From NCBI GenBank assembly GCA_002435305.1, contig DJMH01000018.1, positions 1-5,814 of the forward strand: a stretch of DNA of 5,814 nucleotides, given 5' to 3'. A model generated the notes under the pieces. The model was given only the letters and a program-made list of their open reading frames with translations. It had not been told where the DNA came from and did not search any database. A program made the position numbers and the translations under genes. The stretch's first letter is position 1. Each line of letters starts with the position of its first letter. This DNA comes from Dehalococcoidia bacterium UBA6495. GTDB taxonomy: Bacteria; Chloroflexota; Dehalococcoidia; Lucifugimonadales; UBA826. Positions 1 through 5,814 of the stretch are shown here, in pieces.

Positions 1-2
1 AG

Positions 3-182
3 GAAAAGGGATGGGGACCACATGCTAAAAAAGGCCAGCACCACAAAAAGCCTTTTATGGACATTGAAGAAATAAAGGCGAAGATATCGGCAGCTGTGGA
101 GAGCGGTGAACTGTCAGCAGTAGAAGGTGAGAGTAAGCTTCTTTATATCGACGGAAAATCTAAAAAAGCGACCTACTATTAA
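3..182 (+). CDS. C-terminal end of a small His/Lys-rich hypothetical protein (5' partial)
   Basis: The frame is open from the window edge to TAA at 180-182, giving the last 59 residues of a protein whose start lies upstream. The visible part begins with a basic, glycine- and histidine-rich stretch (WGPHAKKGQHHKKPF). A predicted helical hairpin, IEEIKAKISAAVESGELSAV, follows, then a polar tail ending in KKATYY. The hairpin has the pattern 'helix, short G-E-L-S/T turn, helix with E-x-E-x-K-L', which recurs in small, often metal-responsive-looking bacterial proteins of unknown function. I cannot name a family from this fragment. Only 11 bases separate its stop from the response regulator start, so it is probably the first or an early gene of the prrAB-like operon, perhaps an accessory or target protein of that system. 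An ATG at 57-59 could be an internal start, but the reading frame and the amino-acid composition continue sensibly upstream of it. Confidence 0.6.
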   Translation, partial: EKGWGPHAKKGQHHKKPFMDIEEIKAKISAAVESGELSAVEGESKLLYIDGKSKKATYY

Positions 183-193
183 ATAGGTGCCCA

Positions 194-868
194 ATGACTT
201 CATCGGTATTGATAGCAGACGATGACACGGCAATTTGCGAGGCCCTCGAAAGGAGCTTAAGGTTCGAAGGCTTCAAGGTACGTTCAGCTTTTAACGGTGA
301 GGTAGCCATTCAGGAGATAGAAAGAGATCTTCCTGACATCCTCATACTTGATATAAATATGCCGGAGGTAGACGGTATTCAGGTTACTAAGTACCTCAGG
401 AGCCTGGATATAGATATACCCATTTGTATTTTATCTGCGAGGGATGAAGTCACGGACAGGGTTGCTGGATTGGAGGCAGGGGCAGACGACTATGTTGTAA
501 AGCCGTTTTCATTTGAGGAATTGCTCGCGAGAATTCGGGCATTGCTAAGAAGACGCTCAGTGGACGATGCCAAAGTTGTTTCTGTGGGTGAACTTAATGT
601 CGATCCTATGCGTAGGGCCGCCTTCTATGACGGACAACTTTTGGACTTAACCAAAAAAGAATTCGATCTAATTCATGTTTTAGCTAACAATCCAAGTTTT
701 GTCATGAGTAGGGAACAGCTGTTAAACAAAGTATGGGGCTATGATTTTGACGTAGATACAAATGTTGTAGATGTGTTCATCGGATATCTTAGAAAGAAGT
801 TGGAAGCCGACGGTAAGAAGAGAATCATCCAGACGGTTAGGGGAGTGGGGTTCGTACTAAATAAGTGA
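194..868 (+). CDS. prrA: PrrA-like OmpR/PhoB-family response regulator
   Basis: Cytoplasmic DNA-binding response regulator of 224 residues, a normal length for the OmpR/PhoB family. The N-terminal receiver domain (about 4-118) has the acidic pocket D9-D11, the phospho-acceptor D53 in LDINMP, S81 in the ILSAR motif, and K103 in the VVKPF motif. The C-terminal winged-helix domain (about 128-223) contains LTKKEFDLI, SREQLL, a VWGYDFDVDTNVVDVFIGYLR recognition-helix region and the terminal hairpin QTVRGVGFVL. The motifs LDINMP, VAGLEAGADDY, NVVDVFIGYLR and TVRGVGFVL correspond closely to Mycobacterium tuberculosis PrrA as I remember it, so the symbol is given by resemblance; the biological role may differ. 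The ATG at 194 is preceded by AGGTG at 185-189 with a 4-base spacer, and the protein starts at the usual point before the first beta strand. It lies 11 bases after the upstream gene and overlaps the kinase by 4 bases, so the three genes are probably co-transcribed and the regulator is presumably phosphorylated by that kinase. Confidence 0.93.
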   Translation: MTSSVLIADDDTAICEALERSLRFEGFKVRSAFNGEVAIQEIERDLPDILILDINMPEVDGIQVTKYLRSLDIDIPICILSARDEVTDRVAGLEAGADDYVVKPFSFEELLARIRALLRRRSVDDAKVVSVGELNVDPMRRAAFYDGQLLDLTKKEFDLIHVLANNPSFVMSREQLLNKVWGYDFDVDTNVVDVFIGYLRKKLEADGKKRIIQTVRGVGFVLNK

Positions 869-2298
869 GCTTTAGATTTTTAATAACTTCACTCGTTTTC
901 TTTGTTGTCACGTTAATTGTGATTTTATCAGGTACGGTCATAAATCAACTCACAGAAGAAGATCTTCGTAAACAAATAGATGCTAGGTTGAGCTGGCAAG
1001 TACAGGCTGTGTCATCGGAAGGAACACTTTCTACCATCTTGAATTTGAGGAGATTTGTCCAGCGTCAGATTGGAACCAATCCGTCTCTTGATAATTTGTT
1101 TGATGTCCAAATCCCCACACGAATATTTTTGAATAATGAATTATTCATTTATACAGACGGGTTTCCTGAAATAGTTACCACAGCAAGTAACGGATATTCG
1201 AATGTTTCGTTAGAGGGTCAGGAATGGCGGGTCTTGACAAAAACTCTACAAATTCCTAGAGGGCGCGGGCCTACTACTTCCGATCAGATGAATATCCAAG
1301 TGGCTATGTCCAGAGATTTTATAAGTACCACGATGCAGGATTTTAGAAAGAGATTCATTTCAGTCGGTGTTGTATCTGTTCTATTATCAGCACTAGTAAC
1401 CTGGTTGCTATGCGGAGCTCTTCTGAGACCCTTAAGGCGTCTCCAAGGCTACGCCGAAAATGTTAATGACTCCTCTGACCTGTCAGTCCGGATCCCAGAA
1501 GATTCCCTTTATTCCCTTTCTGAAGTCAGAATTCTCAGCAAGAGTTTAAACTCCATGATATCGAGATTAGAATTTAGCTCCACTCGAACTGAAAAGGCCC
1601 TGGAGACATCGAGAGGATTTGCTTCTAATTTGGCTCATGAATTAAGGACGCCCTTGACCAGTATGAAAATGAATTTGGAATTATTGGAAAAGCATGAGGA
1701 AATACCTGCTATTGAAAAAAGAAATATCTTGAATGAAGTAATAGTTCAACAAGACAGACTTTTTTCCACCTTGGAATCTTTAAGGTTACTGGCTCGTGGT
1801 GATCTTTCTGAAATAAGTGTCTTTGAAGAAGTGGATTTGGCGCCTTTGGTCAATGAATTGTCTGCCCGCCAAATAAGTAACCATGGCGGTGGTGATATTG
1901 ATATTCAATTTCCAGATCCTCCTCCGCTTATATTTGGGTGGAGAGAAGGATTGACGGTTTTGTTCAATAATTTGCTTGAAAATGCATACGTTCATTCCAA
2001 TGTCTCACCAGAGCAACTAGAAATTTTGATAAATGTGTCAGTTGAAGAGAAATGGGTTCGCCTTACAGTGGATGACAACGGTATAGGGGTAAAAAAACAT
2101 GAAAGAAAAATAGTTCTCGACCGATTCAAAAGAGGGTCCGATAATTATGGTCAGGGGTCTGGTCTAGGGCTTTCTTTGGTTACTCAGCAAGTTGAGATTC
2201 ATTCGGGAACCATAGAAATCACGGAAAGTTCGATGGGTGGAGCAAGAGTAGAAATAGCCTTACCTATTATCATGGACCCTGAATCAGATCAAATCTAA
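865..2298 (+). CDS. prrB: PrrB-like membrane sensor histidine kinase
   Basis: Inner-membrane histidine kinase of 477 residues, the predicted phosphodonor of the adjacent response regulator. In order: transmembrane helix 1 (about 4-26); an extracytoplasmic sensor region (about 27-162) with no domain I recognise; transmembrane helix 2 (about 164-187); HAMP (about 186-238); HisKA with phospho-acceptor H258 in LAHELRTPLT; and HATPase_c with N box N369/N373 (NNLLENA), G1 box DDNGIG (403-408), F box F421-K422-R423 and G2 box GSGLGL (431-436). All catalytic motifs are intact. The FASNLAHELRTPLT segment resembles actinobacterial PrrB. The start is GTG at 865-867, which overlaps the regulator's TGA (GTGA); no good Shine-Dalgarno lies at normal spacing, so translational coupling is likely. 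The 3' end runs 15 bases into the convergent hydrolase gene, leaving no room for a dedicated intergenic terminator. The ligand cannot be inferred from the sequence. Confidence 0.92.
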   Translation: MSFRFLITSLVFFVVTLIVILSGTVINQLTEEDLRKQIDARLSWQVQAVSSEGTLSTILNLRRFVQRQIGTNPSLDNLFDVQIPTRIFLNNELFIYTDGFPEIVTTASNGYSNVSLEGQEWRVLTKTLQIPRGRGPTTSDQMNIQVAMSRDFISTTMQDFRKRFISVGVVSVLLSALVTWLLCGALLRPLRRLQGYAENVNDSSDLSVRIPEDSLYSLSEVRILSKSLNSMISRLEFSSTRTEKALETSRGFASNLAHELRTPLTSMKMNLELLEKHEEIPAIEKRNILNEVIVQQDRLFSTLESLRLLARGDLSEISVFEEVDLAPLVNELSARQISNHGGGDIDIQFPDPPPLIFGWREGLTVLFNNLLENAYVHSNVSPEQLEILINVSVEEKWVRLTVDDNGIGVKKHERKIVLDRFKRGSDNYGQGSGLGLSLVTQQVEIHSGTIEITESSMGGARVEIALPIIMDPESDQI

Positions 2299-3075
2299 TC
2301 TGCCTAGGAAATCTAGTAATAATTTTCTGAACCCTTCACGTTCGGTGGTATATACGCCATGGCCAGCATCCTGGAAAATGTGTAATTCAGATTTTGGTAG
2401 AATTCTATCCAATATTACTGACCCTCCGGCTCCTGCTACGGTGTCCCTTCCGGCACCAACAACAAGCGTTGGTACATTTAAAGATCCTAGTTCTGGAGTC
2501 AGTGGATGCTCCCTGAGTCCACCAGTTGCCCTACACTGAGCTACATAAGAATCTAGGTGTTCAGGTAAGACTTTTGAGTATGTGCTGTTGGAAGCAGTTT
2601 TATGACCATCGAATGCTTGTGACAGTTCCTTTCCCGCTAAAGCCCTTTCGGCCCCCAATCGGGCAATTTCACCCCTTGTATACCAGTTCTCTGAGGCCTT
2701 GAGATTAACCTCGCTTGAAGTGGAATCCAATACGATTGCTAAGCATATCTCAGGAAACATGGTGGCGAACCTTTGAGCCAATACGCCGCCCCATGACACG
2801 CCAAATATAATTGCTTTTTCAACTTCCAAGTAATGAAGCAAATCTTTCAAATCACTTGCATAAAGTGGTAGTGAATATTTTTCTGCGGAACCTGATCTAC
2901 CAAGTCCCCGGTTATCCCAAGAAATTACATCGAAATGTTCGGCATACCAATCCATATCTTCCTTTTCAAATCTGGACCCGTTTCCCCCAAGACCATGGCA
3001 AAAGACGTAACTTGTCTTCCCCGAGCCGTTGCGTTCGAAGTGAATATTGGCACCAGGTAATTCAGCGATAGGCAA
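2284..3075 (-). CDS. alpha/beta-fold hydrolase
   Basis: Soluble alpha/beta hydrolase of 263 residues, typical for single-domain members such as esterases, enol-lactone hydrolases and haloperoxidase-like enzymes. The core (about 20-135 and 195-260) shows the HGLGG oxyanion loop (27-31), WDNRGLGRS (53-61), the nucleophile elbow GVSWGG with S94, the acid D211 in GAGRDTV, and the base H239 in DAGHGVY, so the Ser-Asp-His triad is complete. A helical cap is expected at about 125-195. The substrate cannot be named; PcaD-like or BioH/MenH-like annotations would only be guesses. No signal peptide is visible. The start is TTG at 3075-3073, supported by GGGAG six bases upstream and by the placement of the first beta strand; no ATG fits as well. 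Its TGA is complementary to a Ser codon near the end of the kinase gene. It is transcribed alone, divergently from the DUF1800 gene, with no evident functional link to the two-component system. Confidence 0.9.
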   Translation of the reverse strand: MPIAELPGANIHFERNGSGKTSYVFCHGLGGNGSRFEKEDMDWYAEHFDVISWDNRGLGRSGSAEKYSLPLYASDLKDLLHYLEVEKAIIFGVSWGGVLAQRFATMFPEICLAIVLDSTSSEVNLKASENWYTRGEIARLGAERALAGKELSQAFDGHKTASNSTYSKVLPEHLDSYVAQCRATGGLREHPLTPELGSLNVPTLVVGAGRDTVAGAGGSVILDRILPKSELHIFQDAGHGVYTTEREGFRKLLLDFLGRLDLI

Positions 3076-3081
3076 TTGAAA

Positions 3082-3086
3082 CTCCC
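3082..3086 (-). promoter_or_regulatory. ribosome binding site of the hydrolase gene
   Basis: On the minus strand GGGAG lies 6 bases before the TTG at 3075. The good match and spacing are the main reasons to accept TTG as the start codon. Confidence 0.65.
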
Positions 3087-3183
3087 AAGTAGATCATTTT
3101 ATTCTGATATTCCCAATCTGGGCTTTATTTTATATAAAAAACGGACGAGAAGCCTATCCCTAGTCGTGAATACTGCAGAGGTT

Positions 3184-3189
3184 TATGAT
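3184..3189 (+). promoter_or_regulatory. candidate -10 box for the DUF1800-NHL unit
   Basis: TATGAT matches TATAAT at five of six positions and lies about 40 bases before the preferred start of the DUF1800 gene. No convincing -35 hexamer accompanies it, and there is no TG extension, so this is a weak call. Confidence 0.3.
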
Positions 3190-3214
3190 AAATTACATTA
3201 AACTGGCATGATTA

Positions 3215-3220
3215 AGGTGA
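3215..3220 (+). promoter_or_regulatory. ribosome binding site deciding the DUF1800 start
   Basis: AGGTGA lies 9 bases before the ATG at 3230, a workable spacing. It directly abuts the upstream in-frame GTG at 3221, which leaves no spacer for that codon. This favours ATG 3230 over GTG 3221. Confidence 0.6.
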
Positions 3221-3229
3221 GTGAAGTTA

Positions 3230-4675
3230 ATGGTAACGACAAGTCCTGATGTGAAGTTGATGGCTCATTTACTAAGAAGAGCCGGATTTGGTGCAACAAA
3301 AGAGCAACTGGACCAATATATTTCAATTGGCTATGAAAAGGTCGTCGACTCTTTCATCGACACGGAAGATTCGTCACGGATCAACGATGCGTTGGTGAGA
3401 CGGTATTTTCCCGATCAGTCTGTGACCCACGATACCACTGGTGCGGGATCTTATTGGTTGTATAGATTGGTATCAACAGATTCACCGTTGAGAGAAAAAA
3501 TCGCTCTTTTTTGGCACAATGTTTTTGCTACCGGATACACAAAGGTAACAAATGGAAAACCAATGAGTGATCAACTGCGTATGTTTCGCAGCCATGGCCT
3601 CGCGAAACTAGACGACCTACTGCTTAAGTTATCTAGAGACCCAGCAATGATTATATGGCTGGATAATGTAGACAATCATAATGGCGCTATTAACGAGAAT
3701 TATGGAAGGGAGCTTCTGGAACTGTTTTCTATGGGGGTTGGTAATTACAGTGAGGATGATATTAAAGAATGCTCCAGGGCCTTCACAGGTTGGAGTATTG
3801 CCAATTCAGATTATATAAAACAGTTGGCTGTTCGAAATTCAATAATGCCCTACGGTAAATTGGCATGGCGATATGAATATAAAGAAGACGACCACGACAA
3901 TGGAGAGAAAACCTTTTTGGGACATAAAGGTAATTTCAATGGCGAAGAGATTGTAAAGATAATATGTGAACAACCAGCCACTGCCAGATTCATCTCAAGG
4001 CACCTATATCATTTTTTTGTTGCTGATGAACCGCCTGTTCCATCTTGGCCCTATAAAGAGCCCCAGGACTTGGAAGCAATTTCCATTTTAGAAAAGACAT
4101 ATTTTGACAGTCGATATGATATTGGTGAAATGATCAGGGTCCTTCTTAATTCTGAATTCTTCAAATCTGAAACCTGCCATTACAAAAAAATTAAGAGCCC
4201 CGCTGAATTAGCGGGTAATGTCTTAAGAACAACTGAGGAATTTGGCACCCCCAATATTCGTATTTCAGAACGTAATAGCCAGATCACATTTATGGGACAG
4301 CAACTGCTAAATCCTCCATCTGTTGAAGGTTGGCATCAAGGTCTCGAATGGATTGAGACAGGTTCTTTGACAGAGCGTGTAAATTTTGCTTCTCAACACC
4401 TTGGTGACCTATCTAAGCCTGGTGTGAGAAGGATTGTCCAAAATGTCATCGATGATGAAGGAGAATCGATATCCGCTGAGGTATGCGTTGATAAATGCCT
4501 AGATCAATTGGGTGCAATCCAAACCTCTCAATATATATACGATACCTTGGTGGAATTTGCTCAGGAAAACGGAATTCCAAGCATTAATCTGCTCAAAGAC
4601 AAAGAGAAGGCAGCTAAAAAGATTTCCGAATTAATAAGCGTTATCGCATCGGTTCCAGAATTCCAACAATCTTGA
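3230..4675 (+). CDS. DUF1800 family protein
   Basis: A 481-residue protein of the DUF1800 family, whose biochemical function is not established. Landmarks counted from ATG 3230: an N-terminal MAHLLRRAGFGAT motif (about 11-23); REKIALFWHNVFATGY (about 88-103); the central block of NGAINENYGRELLELF plus SMGVGNYSEDDI (about 151-179); RAFTGW (183-188); ARFISRHLYHFFVADE (about 252-267); NPPSVEGWH (361-369); and a C-terminal VPEFQQS. These span the whole family domain, so the gene looks intact. Many DUF1800 proteins carry an export signal and are paired with a DUF1501 protein. Here the family motif begins about 12 residues from the start and no signal peptide or membrane helix is visible, which suggests a cytoplasmic protein. 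An in-frame GTG at 3221 would add three residues, but the ribosome site favours ATG 3230. The NHL gene follows 19 bases downstream on the same strand, probably in the same transcript. Confidence 0.9.
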   Translation: MVTTSPDVKLMAHLLRRAGFGATKEQLDQYISIGYEKVVDSFIDTEDSSRINDALVRRYFPDQSVTHDTTGAGSYWLYRLVSTDSPLREKIALFWHNVFATGYTKVTNGKPMSDQLRMFRSHGLAKLDDLLLKLSRDPAMIIWLDNVDNHNGAINENYGRELLELFSMGVGNYSEDDIKECSRAFTGWSIANSDYIKQLAVRNSIMPYGKLAWRYEYKEDDHDNGEKTFLGHKGNFNGEEIVKIICEQPATARFISRHLYHFFVADEPPVPSWPYKEPQDLEAISILEKTYFDSRYDIGEMIRVLLNSEFFKSETCHYKKIKSPAELAGNVLRTTEEFGTPNIRISERNSQITFMGQQLLNPPSVEGWHQGLEWIETGSLTERVNFASQHLGDLSKPGVRRIVQNVIDDEGESISAEVCVDKCLDQLGAIQTSQYIYDTLVEFAQENGIPSINLLKDKEKAAKKISELISVIASVPEFQQS

Positions 4676-4694
4676 TGCTCATGGGGTACTTTCA

Positions 4695-5711
4695 GTGACT
4701 ACAACGCAGACTGAAAAATCTTTTTTGAAATATAGCCATACCATAGGAATATGTGTCATGGACGGTAGGGGATTCATGTTTCCTGTAGATACCACTATTG
4801 GGAAAGATGGAAGGATGCACACCGTTAGTAGGGCATATGCTCCAGCCACAGCTCAGTTACGTATCACTATGTACGATATCGACAGTGAATATTTTGGAAT
4901 CTACGGTGGCTACGGTGAAGGTCTTGGCGAATTTAGGTGGCCCACCGGTATGGCATCAGATCAAAACGGTAACGTCTACGTTAGCGATGAATTGAATAAC
5001 CGGATAAATGTCTTTTCACATGAAGGTGACCCTATTAAATATTGGGGTGATCCTGGTTCCAGTGAAGGTGAATTAAATGGTCCTTCTGGAATTGCGTTTG
5101 ATTCTGATGAGAATCTCTTTGTAGCCGATCATATGAATAACAGAATTCAAAAGTTTACGAAAGATGGTAATTATATTTTTAGCTTTGGAGATAAGGGGCA
5201 AGATGCTCTTAATATGCCATGGGGTGTTTTTGTTAGTGGTGATGGTTTCGTGTATGCGGCTGATTGGGGAAATGATCGTATAGTTAAATATGATTCTAGT
5301 GGAGATTTCATTAGATCCTTTGGGAGTCGGGGTTCGAGGAAGGGGCAATTCAAGAACCCATCCGGGGTGGCCGTGGATAAGGATGGATATATCTATGTGA
5401 CTGACTGGGGCAACGAAAGACTTGAGATCTTGGATAAGAATGGAAATTTTATCGAGTCCCTTAGGGGCCAAGCCACGATTTCGAAATGGGCAGATGAATA
5501 CTTCGACGGTAATTACGAAGAGGCAGAGCCCAGATCTCGGTCGAATCTGGAACCAGACCCGATTCAATTTGGGGGAGTACCACATGAAGAATCTGCCCAT
5601 ATAGAAAAGTTATTTTGGGGTCCTACTTCCGTAAAATTAGACAATGACGGTAAGGTATACGTAACAGAGAGCAACCGTCACAGAGTCCAGATATATGAGA
5701 GGACTGGGTAA
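4695..5711 (+). CDS. NHL-repeat beta-propeller protein
   Basis: A 338-residue protein made almost entirely of NHL repeats, predicted to fold as a six-bladed beta-propeller. The four clear central repeats are at about 77-118, 124-165, 169-210 and 216-257. Each follows the pattern 'x-x-F/L-x-x-P-x-G-hydrophobic ... D-x-x-G-x-hydrophobic-Y-V-x-D-x-x-N-x-R-hydrophobic', for example VYVSDELNNRI and IYVTDWGNERL. A degenerate first blade lies at about 25-66 and a last one at 305-336 (WGPTSVKLDNDGKVYVTESN). Between blades 5 and 6 is a charged insertion of about 47 residues (258-304), including SKWADEYF and a stretch with LEPDPIQFGG. The GTG start at 4695 has only a weak GGGG-type site upstream (around 4683-4686), so coupling to the DUF1800 gene is possible. 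No signal peptide is visible. NHL propellers serve as binding scaffolds or, in some families, lyases or hydrolases; no catalytic assignment can be made here. Confidence 0.9.
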   Translation: MTTTQTEKSFLKYSHTIGICVMDGRGFMFPVDTTIGKDGRMHTVSRAYAPATAQLRITMYDIDSEYFGIYGGYGEGLGEFRWPTGMASDQNGNVYVSDELNNRINVFSHEGDPIKYWGDPGSSEGELNGPSGIAFDSDENLFVADHMNNRIQKFTKDGNYIFSFGDKGQDALNMPWGVFVSGDGFVYAADWGNDRIVKYDSSGDFIRSFGSRGSRKGQFKNPSGVAVDKDGYIYVTDWGNERLEILDKNGNFIESLRGQATISKWADEYFDGNYEEAEPRSRSNLEPDPIQFGGVPHEESAHIEKLFWGPTSVKLDNDGKVYVTESNRHRVQIYERTG

Positions 5712-5716
5712 TTAGT

Positions 5717-5814
5717 TTACAGCGCCATCGATTGCAAAACTTCAGAGGCAGCGGATAAGGTAGATTCGATATCCATATCGGTATGAGATTCCGAAAGAAA
5801 CCAAATTCCTCGTG
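5717..5814 (-). CDS. C-terminal end of a class III PLP-dependent aminotransferase, possibly glutamate-1-semialdehyde aminomutase-like (5' part outside window)
   Basis: On the minus strand an open frame enters from the window edge and ends at TAA (5719-5717), giving the last 31 residues. They contain WFLSESHTDMDIESTLSAAS followed by EVLQSMAL. The pattern 'F-L-S-x-x-H-T-D-x-D-I-x-x-T-L-x-A-A' is the usual C-terminal signature of class III aminotransferases, notably glutamate-1-semialdehyde 2,1-aminomutase (HemL) and related proteins annotated as aspartate aminotransferase family. The Lys that binds pyridoxal phosphate lies outside the window, so the exact activity cannot be decided. The gene converges on the NHL gene, with only five bases between the two stop codons, and continues past base 5814. 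Confidence 0.75.
   Translation of the reverse strand, partial: RGIWFLSESHTDMDIESTLSAASEVLQSMAL

Larger units (their letters stand above)
3076..3229. promoter_or_regulatory. divergent intergenic region with probable promoters for both flanking genes
   Basis: This is the only non-coding stretch of any size in the window, about 154 bases between two divergent genes, so it should hold both promoters. It is locally AT-rich. For the plus strand, TATGAT at 3184-3189 is a plausible -10 element and would give a leader of roughly 35 bases; the -35 position (about 3161-3166) matches the consensus poorly. For the minus strand, TATAAA at 3134-3129 inside an A/T run (3124-3140) is the best -10 candidate, again without a good -35. 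A short inverted repeat, CCCA-ATC-TGGG, sits at 3112-3122, but it is too short to call an operator. The promoter role is inferred from position; the individual boxes are weak. Confidence 0.45.

Noticed and set aside
1786..1995. Minus-strand open frame of 69 codons within the kinase gene
   Set aside because: It covers the kinase's HisKA-to-ATPase linker and N box in antisense, with no ribosome site or motif support.
2811..3071. Plus-strand open frame of 86 codons inside the hydrolase gene
   Set aside because: It is antisense to conserved alpha/beta hydrolase motifs, including the region coding the oxyanion loop, and has no family resemblance of its own.
3112..3122. Short inverted repeat CCCA-ATC-TGGG in the divergent spacer as a possible operator
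   Set aside because: Arms of only four bases with non-pairing flanks are expected by chance; there is no second copy near the other promoter.
3221..3229. GTG at 3221 as start of the DUF1800 gene
   Set aside because: The AGGTGA ribosome site directly abuts this GTG, leaving no spacer; ATG 3230 has a proper spacing. The difference is only three residues, so it remains possible.
4918..5460. Internal near-repeats in DNA as possible tandem repeats or a mobile element
   Set aside because: The periodicity of about 135-141 bases follows from the NHL protein repeats; nucleotide identity between units is low and there are no flanking duplications.
5073..5600. Long minus-strand open frame (175 codons) opposite the NHL gene
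   Set aside because: It is a shadow of the repeat-rich NHL coding region: no recognisable motifs, while the plus strand has a clear repeat pattern.

Overview
The window comes from a bacterium with compact gene spacing, modest GC (low-to-mid 40s percent by eye) and frequent non-ATG starts: GTG for the histidine kinase and the NHL protein, TTG for the hydrolase. The combination of a DUF1800 protein, an NHL-propeller protein with a characteristic insertion, and a class III aminotransferase resembles what I recall from marine Chloroflexota (SAR202 / Dehalococcoidia-like). The response regulator, however, looks very much like actinobacterial PrrA. I lean towards an uncultured marine Chloroflexota lineage, with a low-GC marine actinobacterium as the alternative; this placement rests on remembered family resemblance and not on a search.

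Layout. Bases 3-182 (+) are the 3' end of a small His/Lys-rich protein gene cut by the window edge. Eleven bases later comes a PrrA-type response regulator (194-868, +), whose stop overlaps the GTG start of a PrrB-type sensor histidine kinase (865-2298, +) by 4 bases. An alpha/beta hydrolase gene (2284-3075, -) converges on the kinase gene, and the two coding regions overlap by 15 bases at their 3' ends. A divergent intergenic region of about 154 bases (3076-3229) precedes a DUF1800 gene (3230-4675, +). This is followed 19 bases later by a cytoplasmic-looking NHL beta-propeller gene (4695-5711, +). Five bases beyond its stop, the C-terminal 31 codons of a class III PLP-dependent aminotransferase, possibly glutamate-1-semialdehyde-aminomutase-like, run on the minus strand (5717-5814) and off the window.

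How the parts work together. The first three genes look like one transcription unit encoding a small accessory protein and a membrane two-component phosphorelay. The DUF1800 and NHL genes look like a second, two-gene unit. DUF1800 genes usually sit beside a DUF1501 gene; here the immediate partner is an NHL propeller, and neither product shows an export signal. No RNA gene, mobile element, CRISPR array or clear rho-independent terminator was seen. Apart from the 154-base divergent spacer the window is almost wholly coding.
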